A DNA stretch of 64,000 nt from an uncultured Ruminococcus sp. (GCA_910585865.1 CAJUGO010000003.1:1-64000), one strand, 5' to 3'. Shown: positions 6,629 to 15,573, numbered from the stretch's first letter. A program made the numbers and translations. Notes: generated from the letters alone by a model not told the origin.

Positions 6629-7252
6629 TGGAATTATACAGAACTGAAAAAGCCGGAACACGCATTAAAGGTCTTTATCCGCTTTGCGCTGGCAAAGGCC
6701 GCCGTCACCTACGGTCTGGAATTGATGATGGCTTTATTCAATATCGTACAGGGGCTTATTTCCACTATTATGACCGCCGCAGGATTTGGTGCGGCGGGTC
6801 AAACCGTTCTGCCCTCTGAAATCGTGACAGCGGTTGAGGACTGCGGATTTTTTGAATCTATCCCATTGTGGGCGGTGACGCTGATCGGCGGCCTGTTCAT
6901 TACGGTACTGTCTTTCATTATGATAATGACCGTGTACGGGCGTTTTTTCAAACTCTACCTTTACACGGCGATTGCGCCAGTGCCGCTGTCTGCCTTTGCA
7001 GGCGAACCCTCGCAGAATGTCGGCAAGAGCTTTATTAAATCCTACGCCGCCGTTTGCTTGGAGGGCGCGATTATCGTGCTTGCCTGCATTATCTTCTCCC
7101 TGTTCGCTTCGGCCCCGCCCGTGGTTGACCCGAACGCTGCGGCGGTTTCTATGGTATGGAGCTATATCGGGGAGCTTGTGTTTAATATGCTCGTTCTCGT
7201 GGGCGCGGTCAAAATGGCCGACCGTGTTGTAAGAGAAATGATGGGACTGTAA
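6629..7252 (+). pseudogene. TrbL/VirB6-like conjugation protein, 5' end missing
   Basis: The frame is open from just after a stop at 6626-6628 and encodes ELKKPEHALKVFIRFALAKAAV, then an integral membrane C-terminal half with transmembrane stretches around SIPLWAVTLIGGLFITVLSFIMIM, LYLYTAIAPVPLSAFAG, AAVCLEGAIIVLACIIFSLF and LVFNMLVLVGAVKMA. Full-length relatives in Tn1549-type elements have about 280-300 residues; the N-terminal third is absent and no ribosome site precedes ATG 6722. Sequence upstream belongs to another segment, so the break marks a junction. The surviving part, positioned before PrgI and VirB4, would have been the polytopic channel subunit of the type IV secretion system. 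Confidence 0.7.
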
Positions 7253-7310
7253 TTGCTTTCTGCGGATATTCGCAGAAGGCTATTTTTATATGTAAAAGGA
7301 GCAATGTGTT

Positions 7311-8153
7311 ATGAACTCATACGATGAAAAAAAGCAACGGAGAATCGACTACTACAACGAGAAAGCGGAAAAGTTTGAACAGCAAAGCAGTCAGCTTGCA
7401 CACGAATCGAGCAAGATGGTTGAGGCGATCCCTATGGGGCAGCCGCTTTTGGTCGATCACTATTCCTATAAATCCGATAAAAGCTACCGTGACCGCGCAT
7501 GGGGCAAAATGGAGAAATCCGTGGAGGCCGGACAAAAAGCGGACTACTACCGCGGTAAGGCTGAAGCCGCCGAAAACAATTCCGCTATTTCCAGCGACGA
7601 CCCCGAAGCTGTTGCCAAGCTGAAAGAAAAATTGCAGCAGCGGCAAGACCTGCAAAGCTATATGAAAAAGGTCAATGTCTATTACCGCAAAAACGGCACG
7701 ATGAAAGGCTTTGAGGGCATTTCCGATGAAAAGGCGGCTGAAATCGACGAAGCCGTAAAGACCGGCTATTCGTGGATCACCGCCCCGTATGCTCCCTATG
7801 AGCTATCCAACAACAACGCGGAAATTAACCGTCTGAAAAAGCGTATTGTAAGTCTGGAACGCCGTGAGGAAACAGGTTTTGTCGGCTGGAAATTTGAGGG
7901 CGGCGAAACGGTTGCCAATCAGGAGGAAAACCGTTTACAGCTTCTTTTTGAGAAAAAGCCAAGCGAGGAACAGCGCGGTAAACTGAAAAGCTGGGGTTTT
8001 CGCTGGTCGCCCTCCAATAAGGCGTGGCAGAGGCAGTTAAACAGCAACGCCATTTATGCCGCCGGGCAGATTGATTTTATCAAGCCCCTTGACGGCAGAA
8101 CCCCGCGCGAGCTACAACCGAAGCCCAAAGCCAAAGACGAACAGGAACGATGA
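7311..8153 (+). CDS. DUF3560 domain protein of conjugative element
   Basis: 280 residues, ATG 7311, Shine-Dalgarno AAAGGAG about 8 bases upstream. The N-terminal and central parts (KQRRIDYYNEKAEKFEQQSS, then MGQPLLVDHYSYKSDKSYRDR; residues about 8-130) match the DUF3560 family, a long helical domain common in ICE and plasmid genes. The C-terminal part (RLQLLFEKKPSEEQRGKLKSWGFRWSP...AWQRQLN) is the small domain often found at the end of such proteins. The function is unknown; the conserved location inside the transfer region suggests a DNA-processing or regulatory role. Confidence 0.75.
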   Translation: MNSYDEKKQRRIDYYNEKAEKFEQQSSQLAHESSKMVEAIPMGQPLLVDHYSYKSDKSYRDRAWGKMEKSVEAGQKADYYRGKAEAAENNSAISSDDPEAVAKLKEKLQQRQDLQSYMKKVNVYYRKNGTMKGFEGISDEKAAEIDEAVKTGYSWITAPYAPYELSNNNAEINRLKKRIVSLERREETGFVGWKFEGGETVANQEENRLQLLFEKKPSEEQRGKLKSWGFRWSPSNKAWQRQLNSNAIYAAGQIDFIKPLDGRTPRELQPKPKAKDEQER

Positions 8154-8193
8154 TTTTTGATTTCGGCTTTTTTCTGAACTTTGCATTATGCTG

Positions 8194-8222
8194 TTGCATT
8201 TTACGAAGAATTAGGGTATAAT
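8194..8222 (+). promoter_or_regulatory. Promoter of the toxin-antitoxin pair
   Basis: TTGCAT (8194-8199), 17-base spacer, TATAAT (8217-8222), about 87 bases before the antitoxin start. The intervening leader contains GC-rich inverted segments (GCAGAGCCG ... CGGCTGC, about 8251-8287), possible operator or folded leader. Confidence 0.6.
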
Positions 8223-8308
8223 ATATGCAGCAAGCCCTGCTTTGCAAGTCTAAACGGCAGAGCCGTTTCTCGCTTTGCTCGGCTGCATAGCAGAAAGGGG
8301 CTGAATGT

Positions 8309-8563
8309 ATGCCGAATATTAAACCTGTGTCTGATTTGAGAAACTACAATGAAGTATTGCGGGATATTGCCGTAGGCGAACCTGTCTTTTTGACAAAAAA
8401 CGGACGCGGCAGATACGCCATTGTGGATATGGAAGAATACGAAAAAACAAAGGCGGTTATCAAGCTGATGGGCGAGCTTGCAAAAGGCGAACAGTCCGCA
8501 AAGGAAAAAGGCTGGACGGATATTGCTGATGTCGAGAAAATGTTAGGTGTCGCAAATGGCTGA
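8309..8563 (+). CDS. Phd/YefM-type antitoxin
   Basis: 84 residues, ATG 8309 with AAAGGGG upstream. The N-terminal part (VSDLRNYNEVLRDIAVGEPVFLTKNGRGRYAIVDMEEYEK) is the Phd/YefM DNA-binding fold; the C-terminal acidic helix would wrap the toxin. It has its own promoter and overlaps the downstream toxin gene by 8 bases, the usual antitoxin-first layout. Antitoxin-toxin complexes of this family repress their own promoter. Confidence 0.85.
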   Translation: MPNIKPVSDLRNYNEVLRDIAVGEPVFLTKNGRGRYAIVDMEEYEKTKAVIKLMGELAKGEQSAKEKGWTDIADVEKMLGVANG

Positions 8564-8879
8564 TATTTCATTTTCTCCCGAAGCGATCAGCGACTTGCAG
8601 CAGACCAAAGCCTATATCACGGATGAGCTCTGCAACGAACAGGCAGCGGTTAATACGATTGCCAAAATTACGGGCAGAATCCGTGAGCTTGCGGCATTCC
8701 CGGAAATGGGCGCTCCGCTTTCTTCCATCGTGGACTTTGAAACGGACTACCGCTTTTTAGTCTGTGGCAATTATACGGCGTTTTACCGTTTTGAAAATCA
8801 GACCGTGTATATTGTCCGTGTTCTATATGGTAGGCGCGATTTTATGCGTATCCTATTCGGAGAACCAAACGAAAACTAA
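8556..8879 (+). CDS. RelE/ParE-family toxin
   Basis: 107 residues from ATG 8556, overlapping the antitoxin stop. The sequence starts MADISFSPEAISDLQQTKAYI and ends with ...YRFLVCGNYTAFYRFENQTVYIVRVLYGRRDFMRIL, the typical RelE/ParE fold with conserved Arg in RVLYGRRD. Members cleave mRNA on ribosomes or poison gyrase; which applies cannot be told. It probably stabilises the element. A terminator follows at 8895-8925. Confidence 0.85.
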   Translation: MADISFSPEAISDLQQTKAYITDELCNEQAAVNTIAKITGRIRELAAFPEMGAPLSSIVDFETDYRFLVCGNYTAFYRFENQTVYIVRVLYGRRDFMRILFGEPNEN

Positions 8880-8894
8880 ATCAAAATATGAAAG

Positions 8895-8925
8895 ATCGTC
8901 ATCTGAAAAGATGGCGATTTTTTTA
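8895..8925 (+). terminator. Terminator after the toxin gene
   Basis: ATCGTCATC (8895-8903), loop TGAAAA, GATGGCGAT (8910-8918), then TTTTTTTAT. It isolates the toxin-antitoxin operon from the PrgI-VirB4 operon. Confidence 0.7.
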
Positions 8926-8949
8926 TATCTGAAAACAGGAGGTATCAAA

Positions 8950-9297
8950 TTGGAAGTTAAGATCAACCGTGAAATCCGCAACTATACCGAATCCATGTTT
9001 TTCGGTTTGAGTATGCGGCAATTTATCTTTTCCATTTTGGCGGTCGCTGTCGCCGTGGGGCTGTACTTTCTCTTAAAGCCCTATGTCGGAACGGAAACCG
9101 TGTCGTGGATGTGTATTCTCGGCGCTGCTCCCTTTGCGGCGCTCGGTTTCATCACCTACCACGGCATGACCGCCGAGCAATTTATCTGGGCGTGGATTCG
9201 CTCGGAGCTTTTAGAGCCGAAAGAGATTCGTTTTGAATCCTCGAATTTCTACTATGAAGCGCTCAAAGACAAAATTGATACAGGAGGCAGACAATGA
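8950..9297 (+). CDS. PrgI family type IV secretion membrane protein
   Basis: 115 residues from TTG 8950 (AGGAGG at 8938-8942, 7 bases upstream); a longer frame from 8764 would overlap the toxin gene and lacks a ribosome site. It starts MEVKINREIRNYTESMFFGLSMRQF and has two transmembrane helices (about 25-45 and 52-72), then a soluble tail. This is the PrgI/VirB3-like small inner-membrane component that pairs with VirB4 in Gram-positive conjugation systems. It overlaps virB4 by 4 bases (ATGA), indicating coupled translation. Confidence 0.85.
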   Translation: MEVKINREIRNYTESMFFGLSMRQFIFSILAVAVAVGLYFLLKPYVGTETVSWMCILGAAPFAALGFITYHGMTAEQFIWAWIRSELLEPKEIRFESSNFYYEALKDKIDTGGRQ

Positions 9298-11639
9298 TTA
9301 AGACCTTAAAAAACCTGCTGAAACAGGATAAAGAGAGATATTCCGTCCCCCGCAAGGTGCAGGATATTATCCCGATTCAGCGTATCTGGAAAGACGGCAT
9401 TTTTCAGGTGGGAAACCGCTTTTCCAAGACCTATAAATTCAGCGATATAAACTACCTTGTGGCAAGCCGTGAAGATAAAGAAGCGATGTTTCTTGCCTAT
9501 TCCGAACTGCTCAATTCGCTGGATTCTGGCGCTACCACAAAAATCACCATCAACAACCGACGCTTAAACAAGGCGAATTTTGAACAGTCGATTTTAATGC
9601 CTATGCGCGGCGATTCACGTGATGTGTACCGTAAGGAATACAATCAAATGCTGCTTGACAAGGCTACCGGCGCAAACGGCATTATGCAGGAGAAATATAT
9701 CACAATCTCCGTTGCGAAAAAAGATATTGAGGAAGCTCGCACCTACTTTTCCCGTGTGGGCGCAGACCTGATTTCCCACTTTGCCGCCCTCGGCTCAAAG
9801 TGTACCGAGCTTGACGCAGGCGAAAAACTGCGTGTGCTTCATGACTTCTACCGTCAGGGCGAGGAAGCCGCCTTTCATTTTGACCCGCAGGATATGATGA
9901 AAAAGGGACACGATTTCAAGGACTATATCTGTCCCGATTCTATGGAAAAGAACAGCGATTATCTGAAGCTCGGCGAGAAATATTGCCGGGTTCTTTTTTT
10001 GAAAGACTATGCTTCGTATATCAAGGACAGTATGGTAACGGAGCTCACCGACTTTAACCGCAATATGATGTTGTCGATTGATGTTGTACCCGTACCCACC
10101 GACGAGGCGGTGCGTGAGGTGGAAAACCGTCTGCTCGGCGTGGAAACGAACATCACCAACTGGCAGCGCAGACAAAATGCCAACAACAATTTTTCTGCGG
10201 TCGTCCCGTATGATATGGAGCTCCAACGTAAGGAAAGCAAGGAGTTTTTGGACGACCTGGCAACAAGAGATCAGCGCATGATGTTTGCGGTCATTACTAT
10301 GGTAATCACCGCCGACGACAAAAAGCAGCTTGACAGCGATACCGAAACGGTGCTGTCCGTTGCAAGAAAGCATATGTGCCAGCTTGCCGTTTTGAAGTTT
10401 CAGCAGTTCGACGGTCTGAATACTGTTCTTCCCATTGGTACACGCAGAATCAATGCCTTTCGCACTCTCACAACGGAATCTTTGGCAGTATTTATGCCGT
10501 TCAAAGTGCAGGAGGTGCAGGACAAGGGCGGTATCTATTTCGGGGAAAACGCCATTTCTCATAATCTCATTATGTGCAACAAGGCAAACCTTTTGAATCA
10601 GTCGGCTTTTCTGCTCGGCGTTCCCGGTTCGGGTAAATCCTTTTCCGCAAAAGAATTGATTGCCTTTCTGATTCTCAACACCGAGGACGATGTGCTGATC
10701 TGCGACCCTGAAAATGAGTTTGGCGCTCTGGCGGCGGCTTTGGGCGAGGAAACGGCAACCGTCATTCATATGGCGGCAGGCGGCAAAGACCGCTTGAACG
10801 CTATGTATATGGTTGACGGCTACGGCGAGAACAATCCCATTGTGGAAAAATCGCAGTTCATTATGTCCCTTGTAGAGCAGATCGACAGAACCGGGGTCGG
10901 CCCGCAGCAGAAATCCATCATTGACCGCTGTACCGCCCTTGTGTATCAGGAGGCCGAGGCGACGGGCAAAACCGCTACTCTCTGCGATCTCCGCAATAAA
11001 CTTTTGGAACAGCCCGAAGAAAAGGCAAAGGAAATCGCTCTGTCTTTGGAACTGTTCACCACGGGATCGCTTGACATTTTCGGTCACGAAAGCACCGTAG
11101 ACCTTGACAAGCGAATTGTCGTCTTTGACATTCACAGCTTGGGTGATCAGTTAAAGCCTACGGGACTTTTGGTTATCACCGATACGATTCTGAACAGGGT
11201 TACGCTGAACTGGAAAAAGGGCAAGCGCACCCATGTGTTTATCGACGAGTTTCATGTTGTGTTTGAGAACGAGCAAAGCGGCATTTTCTTCAATTCCGCT
11301 TGGAGGCAGTTCAGAAAGCGAAACGGCTACCCGACCGCTATCACGCAGAATGTGGAATATCTGCTCGATTCCGTACAGGCAAGCACTATGCTTTCCAACT
11401 CTGAATTTGTGGTTATGCTCAATCAGGCGTTTTCCGACCGTTCCAAGCTCTCGAAGCTCTTAAATATCTCCGATGAGCAGATGAGCTATGTTACCAACGC
11501 GGACGCTGGCTGCGGACTTATCAAATACGGTTCGGCGCTTGTACCCTTTATCAACCGCTTTCCGAGAGATACAAAGCTGTATCAGCTTATGACGACGAAA
11601 CCCGGCGAGGGTGTGTTCGGCGGCGGTGACGCTTCTTAA
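9294..11639 (+). CDS. VirB4-like conjugation ATPase
   Basis: 781 residues, ATG 9294 overlapping prgI. The Walker A motif GVPGSGKSFSAKE lies at about residue 440, Walker B VFIDEFHVVF at about 650, and ALTQN-like AITQNVEYLL follows. The N-terminal half (KVQDIIPIQRIWKDGIFQVGNRFSKTYKFSDINY) is the VirB4/CagE N-terminal domain that contacts the membrane channel. Length is typical of Tn1549-type VirB4. It powers assembly or substrate transfer of the type IV secretion system at the cytoplasmic face. No frameshift is visible, so this part of the machinery appears intact. Confidence 0.93.
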   Translation: MIKTLKNLLKQDKERYSVPRKVQDIIPIQRIWKDGIFQVGNRFSKTYKFSDINYLVASREDKEAMFLAYSELLNSLDSGATTKITINNRRLNKANFEQSILMPMRGDSRDVYRKEYNQMLLDKATGANGIMQEKYITISVAKKDIEEARTYFSRVGADLISHFAALGSKCTELDAGEKLRVLHDFYRQGEEAAFHFDPQDMMKKGHDFKDYICPDSMEKNSDYLKLGEKYCRVLFLKDYASYIKDSMVTELTDFNRNMMLSIDVVPVPTDEAVREVENRLLGVETNITNWQRRQNANNNFSAVVPYDMELQRKESKEFLDDLATRDQRMMFAVITMVITADDKKQLDSDTETVLSVARKHMCQLAVLKFQQFDGLNTVLPIGTRRINAFRTLTTESLAVFMPFKVQEVQDKGGIYFGENAISHNLIMCNKANLLNQSAFLLGVPGSGKSFSAKELIAFLILNTEDDVLICDPENEFGALAAALGEETATVIHMAAGGKDRLNAMYMVDGYGENNPIVEKSQFIMSLVEQIDRTGVGPQQKSIIDRCTALVYQEAEATGKTATLCDLRNKLLEQPEEKAKEIALSLELFTTGSLDIFGHESTVDLDKRIVVFDIHSLGDQLKPTGLLVITDTILNRVTLNWKKGKRTHVFIDEFHVVFENEQSGIFFNSAWRQFRKRNGYPTAITQNVEYLLDSVQASTMLSNSEFVVMLNQAFSDRSKLSKLLNISDEQMSYVTNADAGCGLIKYGSALVPFINRFPRDTKLYQLMTTKPGEGVFGGGDAS

Positions 11640-11663
11640 TTTCAAAACAGGAGGACAATTCTT

Positions 11664-12464
11664 ATGAAAAGCAAATATCTGATGATCGGGGCGGCATTTT
11701 TTGCCGCCCTTTTCCTTTTCTCCGGCGTTATGCTTTATCGGCAGTATGCGGACGAGAAACAGAGCGCCGAAGCCTTTGACAATATCGCCGCGCTTGTGCA
11801 GGACGAAACGCCGCCCGCCGATGAGCCGCAGGAAAGCGAACCTCCGCAGCCCGGACAAACCGCTTTTGAAAAGTACGCTGCGGTCTATGAACAGAACAGC
11901 GATTTTGTGGGCTGGATTTCCATTGAGGGAACAAACATCGACTATCCCGTTATGCAGACGGTTGACAACCCGAATTACTATCTGAAACGCAGCTTTGAAA
12001 AGCAGTACAGCGATTACGGCGTTCCCTATGTGCAGGCAAACTGCGACCTCGGACTTTCCGACAACTGCGTTATTTACGGCCACCATATGAATAATGGCAG
12101 TATGTTTGCCGATCTCTGCAAGTATGCTGACGAGGATTTTTACAGGGAACACAAGATTATCCGTTTTGATACGCTGTCCGGCTTTGGAGAATATGAGGTT
12201 GTGGCAGTATTCAAGACCGCTGCTTATTCCGAACATGGCTTTAAGTATTACCACTTTGTCAATGCGGATTCTGCGGAGGATTTCGACGCCTTTATCGCAA
12301 AATGCAAGGAGCTTGCTTTATATGATACGGGCGTGACCGCAGAATACGGCGACAAGCTGATAACCCTTTCCACCTGCGAATACAGCAGACAAAACGGCCG
12401 CATGGTCGTTGTAGCGAAAAAGATTGTTTCGCCCTCTGCGGAGGTGGGCGAAAATGAAGCCTGA
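11664..12464 (+). CDS. Class B sortase of conjugative element
   Basis: 266 residues, ATG 11664 with AGGAGGAC upstream. An N-terminal membrane anchor (about 5-24) and a Pro/Glu-rich stalk (DETPPADEPQESEPPQPGQ) are followed by a sortase B domain: DYPVMQTVDNPNYYL, catalytic His in IYGHHM (about 138), Cys in TLSTCEYS (about 238) and Arg in NGRMVVVAKK (about 246). Sortases in such elements attach or process surface proteins, possibly those needed for mating contacts. It overlaps the next gene by 11 bases, so it belongs to one long operon with virB4. Confidence 0.9.
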   Translation: MKSKYLMIGAAFFAALFLFSGVMLYRQYADEKQSAEAFDNIAALVQDETPPADEPQESEPPQPGQTAFEKYAAVYEQNSDFVGWISIEGTNIDYPVMQTVDNPNYYLKRSFEKQYSDYGVPYVQANCDLGLSDNCVIYGHHMNNGSMFADLCKYADEDFYREHKIIRFDTLSGFGEYEVVAVFKTAAYSEHGFKYYHFVNADSAEDFDAFIAKCKELALYDTGVTAEYGDKLITLSTCEYSRQNGRMVVVAKKIVSPSAEVGENEA

Positions 12465-13248
12465 AAAATATGTCCTCTCTCTTTCGGGCGGTAAGGATTC
12501 AACGGCTATGCTCTTACGGCTCTTGGAGGAAAACAGGCCCGTTGATTTGATTCTGTTCTGTGATACGGGGCTGGAATTTCCGCAGATGTACGAACACCTT
12601 GACCGCTTGGAGGCGTATATCGGCAGGCCCATTATCCGGCTGAAAGCAGCGCGCGATTTTGAATACTACTTTTACGAGTACACCCCGAAACGAAAAAATC
12701 CCGCGCTGGCACAGTACAGGGGTATGAGCTGGCCCGGTCCCCGCGGTCGCTGGTGTACGGGGATTCTCAAAACCCGTGTTATCAACGCATATCTAAAAGA
12801 ATTACGGGAGGATTACACGCTCATTGAGTATGTGGGAATCGCCGCCGATGAAACAAAGCGAATCAAGGACAAAAATTACCCGCTTGTAGAATGGGGAATG
12901 ACGGAACAAGACTGTCTTTCCTATTGTTACAGGCGGGGTTTTGATTGGGGCGGTTTATATGAGATTTTCAGCCGTGTTTCCTGCTGGTGCTGCCCTCTGC
13001 AAAGTTTGGAGGAATTGCGGAAGCTGTATCGGTATTTTCCCGACCTATGGCGGCAGCTTGAAGAATGGGACAATTCCACTTGGAGGACATTTCTCAAAAA
13101 CTATTCCGTCCGTCAGCTTGCCGTCCGCTTTGATTTTGAGGACGAATGGCAAGCCGCAGGCGGCAATATTCGCAGCAGGGCGTTTTACTCTGCTCTGCGG
13201 CAGGAACTTTCACGGCTCGGATCGGAGGTGACGCTATGCCGGAGATAA
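12454..13248 (+). CDS. PAPS-reductase-like ATP pyrophosphatase in transfer operon
   Basis: 264 residues from ATG 12454, overlapping the sortase end; the ribosome site GGAGGTGG sits within the sortase gene. The P-loop SGGKDSTAMLLRLL (about 10-23) marks the N-type ATP pyrophosphatase/adenine nucleotide alpha-hydrolase fold. Cysteines occur in RGRWCTGILK, DCLSYC and the cluster SCWCCPL (about 178-184), suggesting an iron-sulfur or zinc site. Relatives include PAPS reductase, and DndC-type DNA-sulfur enzymes share the fold. Its substrate is unknown. Position between sortase and CHAP hydrolase, with overlaps on both sides, ties it to the transfer operon. Confidence 0.75.
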   Translation: MKPEKYVLSLSGGKDSTAMLLRLLEENRPVDLILFCDTGLEFPQMYEHLDRLEAYIGRPIIRLKAARDFEYYFYEYTPKRKNPALAQYRGMSWPGPRGRWCTGILKTRVINAYLKELREDYTLIEYVGIAADETKRIKDKNYPLVEWGMTEQDCLSYCYRRGFDWGGLYEIFSRVSCWCCPLQSLEELRKLYRYFPDLWRQLEEWDNSTWRTFLKNYSVRQLAVRFDFEDEWQAAGGNIRSRAFYSALRQELSRLGSEVTLCRR

Positions 13249-14981
13249 AGACAAGGGAGGTTGCAAAAGGGACAGTCAAGGCGATTGATAAATCAGCGGT
13301 TGCCGCTGAGCGTATGAAGTCTGCCTATATCCGCACCAAAGACAAAGCGGATCACAGCATTTATTCTGCGGAGGGTTCGCCCGATGAATACGCCGCCGAC
13401 CGTGTTTCGGGCGGGACGGAAACCGCTGCCCGTGATACCGTCCACCAGCTTGACAGGTTCGGGCGAAAAGGTGTAAAGGACACAAAAGAGAATTTTTCCA
13501 AAGCAAAAGATCATTTTCAGCAAAAGAAAGCCGACTTCCCGAAAAAGCAGGCTCAAAAATCTATGCAGAGGGTTCGCCGTTCTGCCGAACCTGCGAAACA
13601 ATCTATCAAGACGGTGGAACACAGCGGCAAGACCATTAAGCAAACGGCGAAATCTACGGGCAAGGCAACCGTTAAGACTGCGAAAGGTACGGTCAAGACC
13701 ACGCAAAAAACCGTTAAGACCGCCGAGCGTACTTCCAAAGCGGCAATCAAGACGACCCGACAGGCAGCGAAAACGGCGCAGAAAACCGCACAGGCTACGG
13801 CGAAAGCAGCACAAAAAGCGGCACAGGCGGCTAAAGCTACTGCAAAGGCTACCGCCCATGCTGTAAAAGTAGCGGTTAAAGCGACCATTGCGGCAGTCAA
13901 GGCGATAATCGCCGCGACAAAGGCGCTGATTTCCGCTATCGCCGCCGGGGGCTGGGTTGCGGTTGTTGTCATTATTGTTATCTGTCTGATCGGCTTGCTT
14001 GTCGGCTCGTGCTTCGGTATCTTCTTTTCAAACGAGGACAGCGGATCGGGTCAGACTATGCAGCAGGTCGTTCAGGAAATCAATACCGACTATCAAACGC
14101 AGCTTGACACGACAAAGGCGAATATTTCCTATGATGTTTTGGAAATGTCCGGCTCCCGCGCCGTCTGGCCGGAAGTGCTTGCCGTTTATGCGGTCAAGAC
14201 CACCACCGACCCCGACAATGCGCAGGAGGTCGCCACGATGGACGATTCCAAAAAGGCGATTCTAAAAGATATTTTCTGGCAGATGAATGAAATATCTGCC
14301 CGAACCGAAACAAAGACCGAGGAAGTGATTACCGAAACCGACGACGGCCACGGGAATATTGTGGAAACAAAGACTACCGTTACACGAACCTATTTGTATA
14401 TCACGGTCAGCCATAAGACCGCCGAGGAAATGGCGAATCAGTACAATTTCAGCGCCGACCAGCGCAAACAGCTTTCTGAGCTTCTTGCCGAAAAAAACCG
14501 CAGTATGTGGTCTGCTGTTCTTTACGGTATCGGCACAGGCGACGGCGAGATTGTAGCGGTCGCTTTGTCGCAGATCGGCAATGTAGGCGGTGAGCCGTAC
14601 TGGTCGTGGTACGGCTTTAACTCCCGTGTGGAATGGTGTGCTTGCTTTGTTTCGTGGTGTGCCAACGAGTGCGGCTATATCGACGCAGGCGTTATTCCGA
14701 AATTTGCAGGCTGTGTTTGGGGTGTCGAATGGTTCAGAGATCGCGGACTTTGGCAGGACAACAGCTACGAACCCCGTCCCGGTGATATTATCTTTTTCGA
14801 TTGGGACAACAAAGGTTCGTCAGGCCCGCAGGACGGGGAATCCGACCATGTGGGAATCGTTGAGAAAGTCGAGAATGGCATTGTTTATACCGTGGAGGGC
14901 AATTCCGGCGATAGCTGCCGAGAAAATCACTATGCCGTTGGATATTATGAGATATTGGAGTACGGTGTGCCGCAGTATTAG
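13236..14981 (+). CDS. CD1108-type CHAP peptidoglycan hydrolase of conjugation system
   Basis: 581 residues from ATG 13236, overlapping the previous gene by 13 bases. Layout: charged N-terminus; a long Lys/Ala/Thr-rich low-complexity region (about 110-235) that is probably helical; one transmembrane helix (VAVVVIIVICLIGLLVGSCFG, about 245-265); an extracellular lysozyme-like or linker region; and a C-terminal CHAP/NlpC-P60 amidase domain with nucleophile Cys468 in EWCACFVSWC and His538 in SDHVGIVEKV. It would cut peptidoglycan locally to let the mating channel pass, like VirB1-type hydrolases. The alanine/lysine repeats produce long antisense open frames that are not genes. Confidence 0.88.
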   Translation: MPEIKTREVAKGTVKAIDKSAVAAERMKSAYIRTKDKADHSIYSAEGSPDEYAADRVSGGTETAARDTVHQLDRFGRKGVKDTKENFSKAKDHFQQKKADFPKKQAQKSMQRVRRSAEPAKQSIKTVEHSGKTIKQTAKSTGKATVKTAKGTVKTTQKTVKTAERTSKAAIKTTRQAAKTAQKTAQATAKAAQKAAQAAKATAKATAHAVKVAVKATIAAVKAIIAATKALISAIAAGGWVAVVVIIVICLIGLLVGSCFGIFFSNEDSGSGQTMQQVVQEINTDYQTQLDTTKANISYDVLEMSGSRAVWPEVLAVYAVKTTTDPDNAQEVATMDDSKKAILKDIFWQMNEISARTETKTEEVITETDDGHGNIVETKTTVTRTYLYITVSHKTAEEMANQYNFSADQRKQLSELLAEKNRSMWSAVLYGIGTGDGEIVAVALSQIGNVGGEPYWSWYGFNSRVEWCACFVSWCANECGYIDAGVIPKFAGCVWGVEWFRDRGLWQDNSYEPRPGDIIFFDWDNKGSSGPQDGESDHVGIVEKVENGIVYTVEGNSGDSCRENHYAVGYYEILEYGVPQY

Positions 14982-14987
14982 AAAACC

Positions 14988-15011
14988 AGCCGCCTGTACT
15001 TACAGGCGGCT
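14988..15011. terminator. Bidirectional terminator between CHAP gene and HxlR gene
   Basis: AGCCGCCTGTA (14988-14998) and TACAGGCGGCT (15001-15011) are perfect inverted copies. On the minus strand the stem is followed by GGTTTTCTAA, so it best serves the HxlR gene; it may also end the conjugation operon. Confidence 0.65.
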
Positions 15012-15024
15012 ACATATCAATTGT

Positions 15025-15360
15025 TTATTGAAGTTGTGCCTTATAACTTTCTCCCCAATTCCACATAGAATCGAGGATTGGTTTAAGGCTTTGACCGAGT
15101 TCAGTTAATGAGTATTCCACTCTTGGCGGCACCTCGGCATATACCGTTCGGGTTAATAAACCGCTTTCCTCCATATCACGAAGCTGTGCCGTCAGCACTT
15201 TTTGTGAAACACTTCCAATAGATTTTTTCAGTTCTCCAAAGCGTTTTGTACCAGGAAGCAAATCACGGAGGATTAAAACTTTCCATTTGTCACCAATGAG
15301 CGTTAAAGTAGTTTCAACGGGGCAGGCTGGTAATTCTTTTGCTGTATTTTGTGTTTTCAT
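15025..15360 (-). CDS. HxlR/MarR-like winged-helix regulator
   Basis: 111 residues from ATG at 15360 (GCGAGG upstream; an upstream ATG at 15399 would add 13 residues). The HxlR signature is clear: CPVETTLTLIGDKWKVLILRDLLPGTKRFGELKKSI, then SQKVLTAQLRDMEESGLLTR and VEYSLTELGQSL. HxlR proteins sense reactive electrophiles through the N-terminal Cys (here ACPVE) and often regulate a neighbouring divergent gene. The SnoaL-like gene at 15694 is transcribed away from it, and both promoters lie in the shared 333-bp gap. Confidence 0.9.
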   Translation of the reverse strand: MKTQNTAKELPACPVETTLTLIGDKWKVLILRDLLPGTKRFGELKKSIGSVSQKVLTAQLRDMEESGLLTRTVYAEVPPRVEYSLTELGQSLKPILDSMWNWGESYKAQLQ

Positions 15361-15403
15361 TATTATAACCTCGCATAAGTTTCCAATAGATACTTTCATC
15401 TAT

Positions 15404-15432
15404 ATTATACGGTATCTTCTGATTATAGTCAA
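15404..15432 (-). promoter_or_regulatory. Promoter of the HxlR gene
   Basis: On the minus strand TTGACT (15432-15427), 17-base spacer, TATAAT (15409-15404): near-consensus sigma-A promoter. Confidence 0.75.
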
Positions 15433-15573
15433 GGTTTCCAAAAATATCAAAAAAATTTTCAAGAATTTTTTCTCCGGTAAAGAGCCGAAATTCCTTGATA
15501 TTACACAATCGTTTCCTTTCGGTAACTGTACAATAGTATCTTTTGAGTAACTACGCCACAAAAAAGTGCTTAC

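Noticed and set aside
9795..11135. 446-residue open frame on the minus strand opposite virB4
   Set aside because: It is antisense to a complete, well-conserved VirB4 gene and has no recognisable domain or ribosome site.
13293..13972. Two long minus-strand frames (188 and 139 residues) rich in Leu/Arg or Ala/Val
   Set aside because: They are the antisense reading of the Lys/Ala/Thr repeats of the CHAP hydrolase gene.
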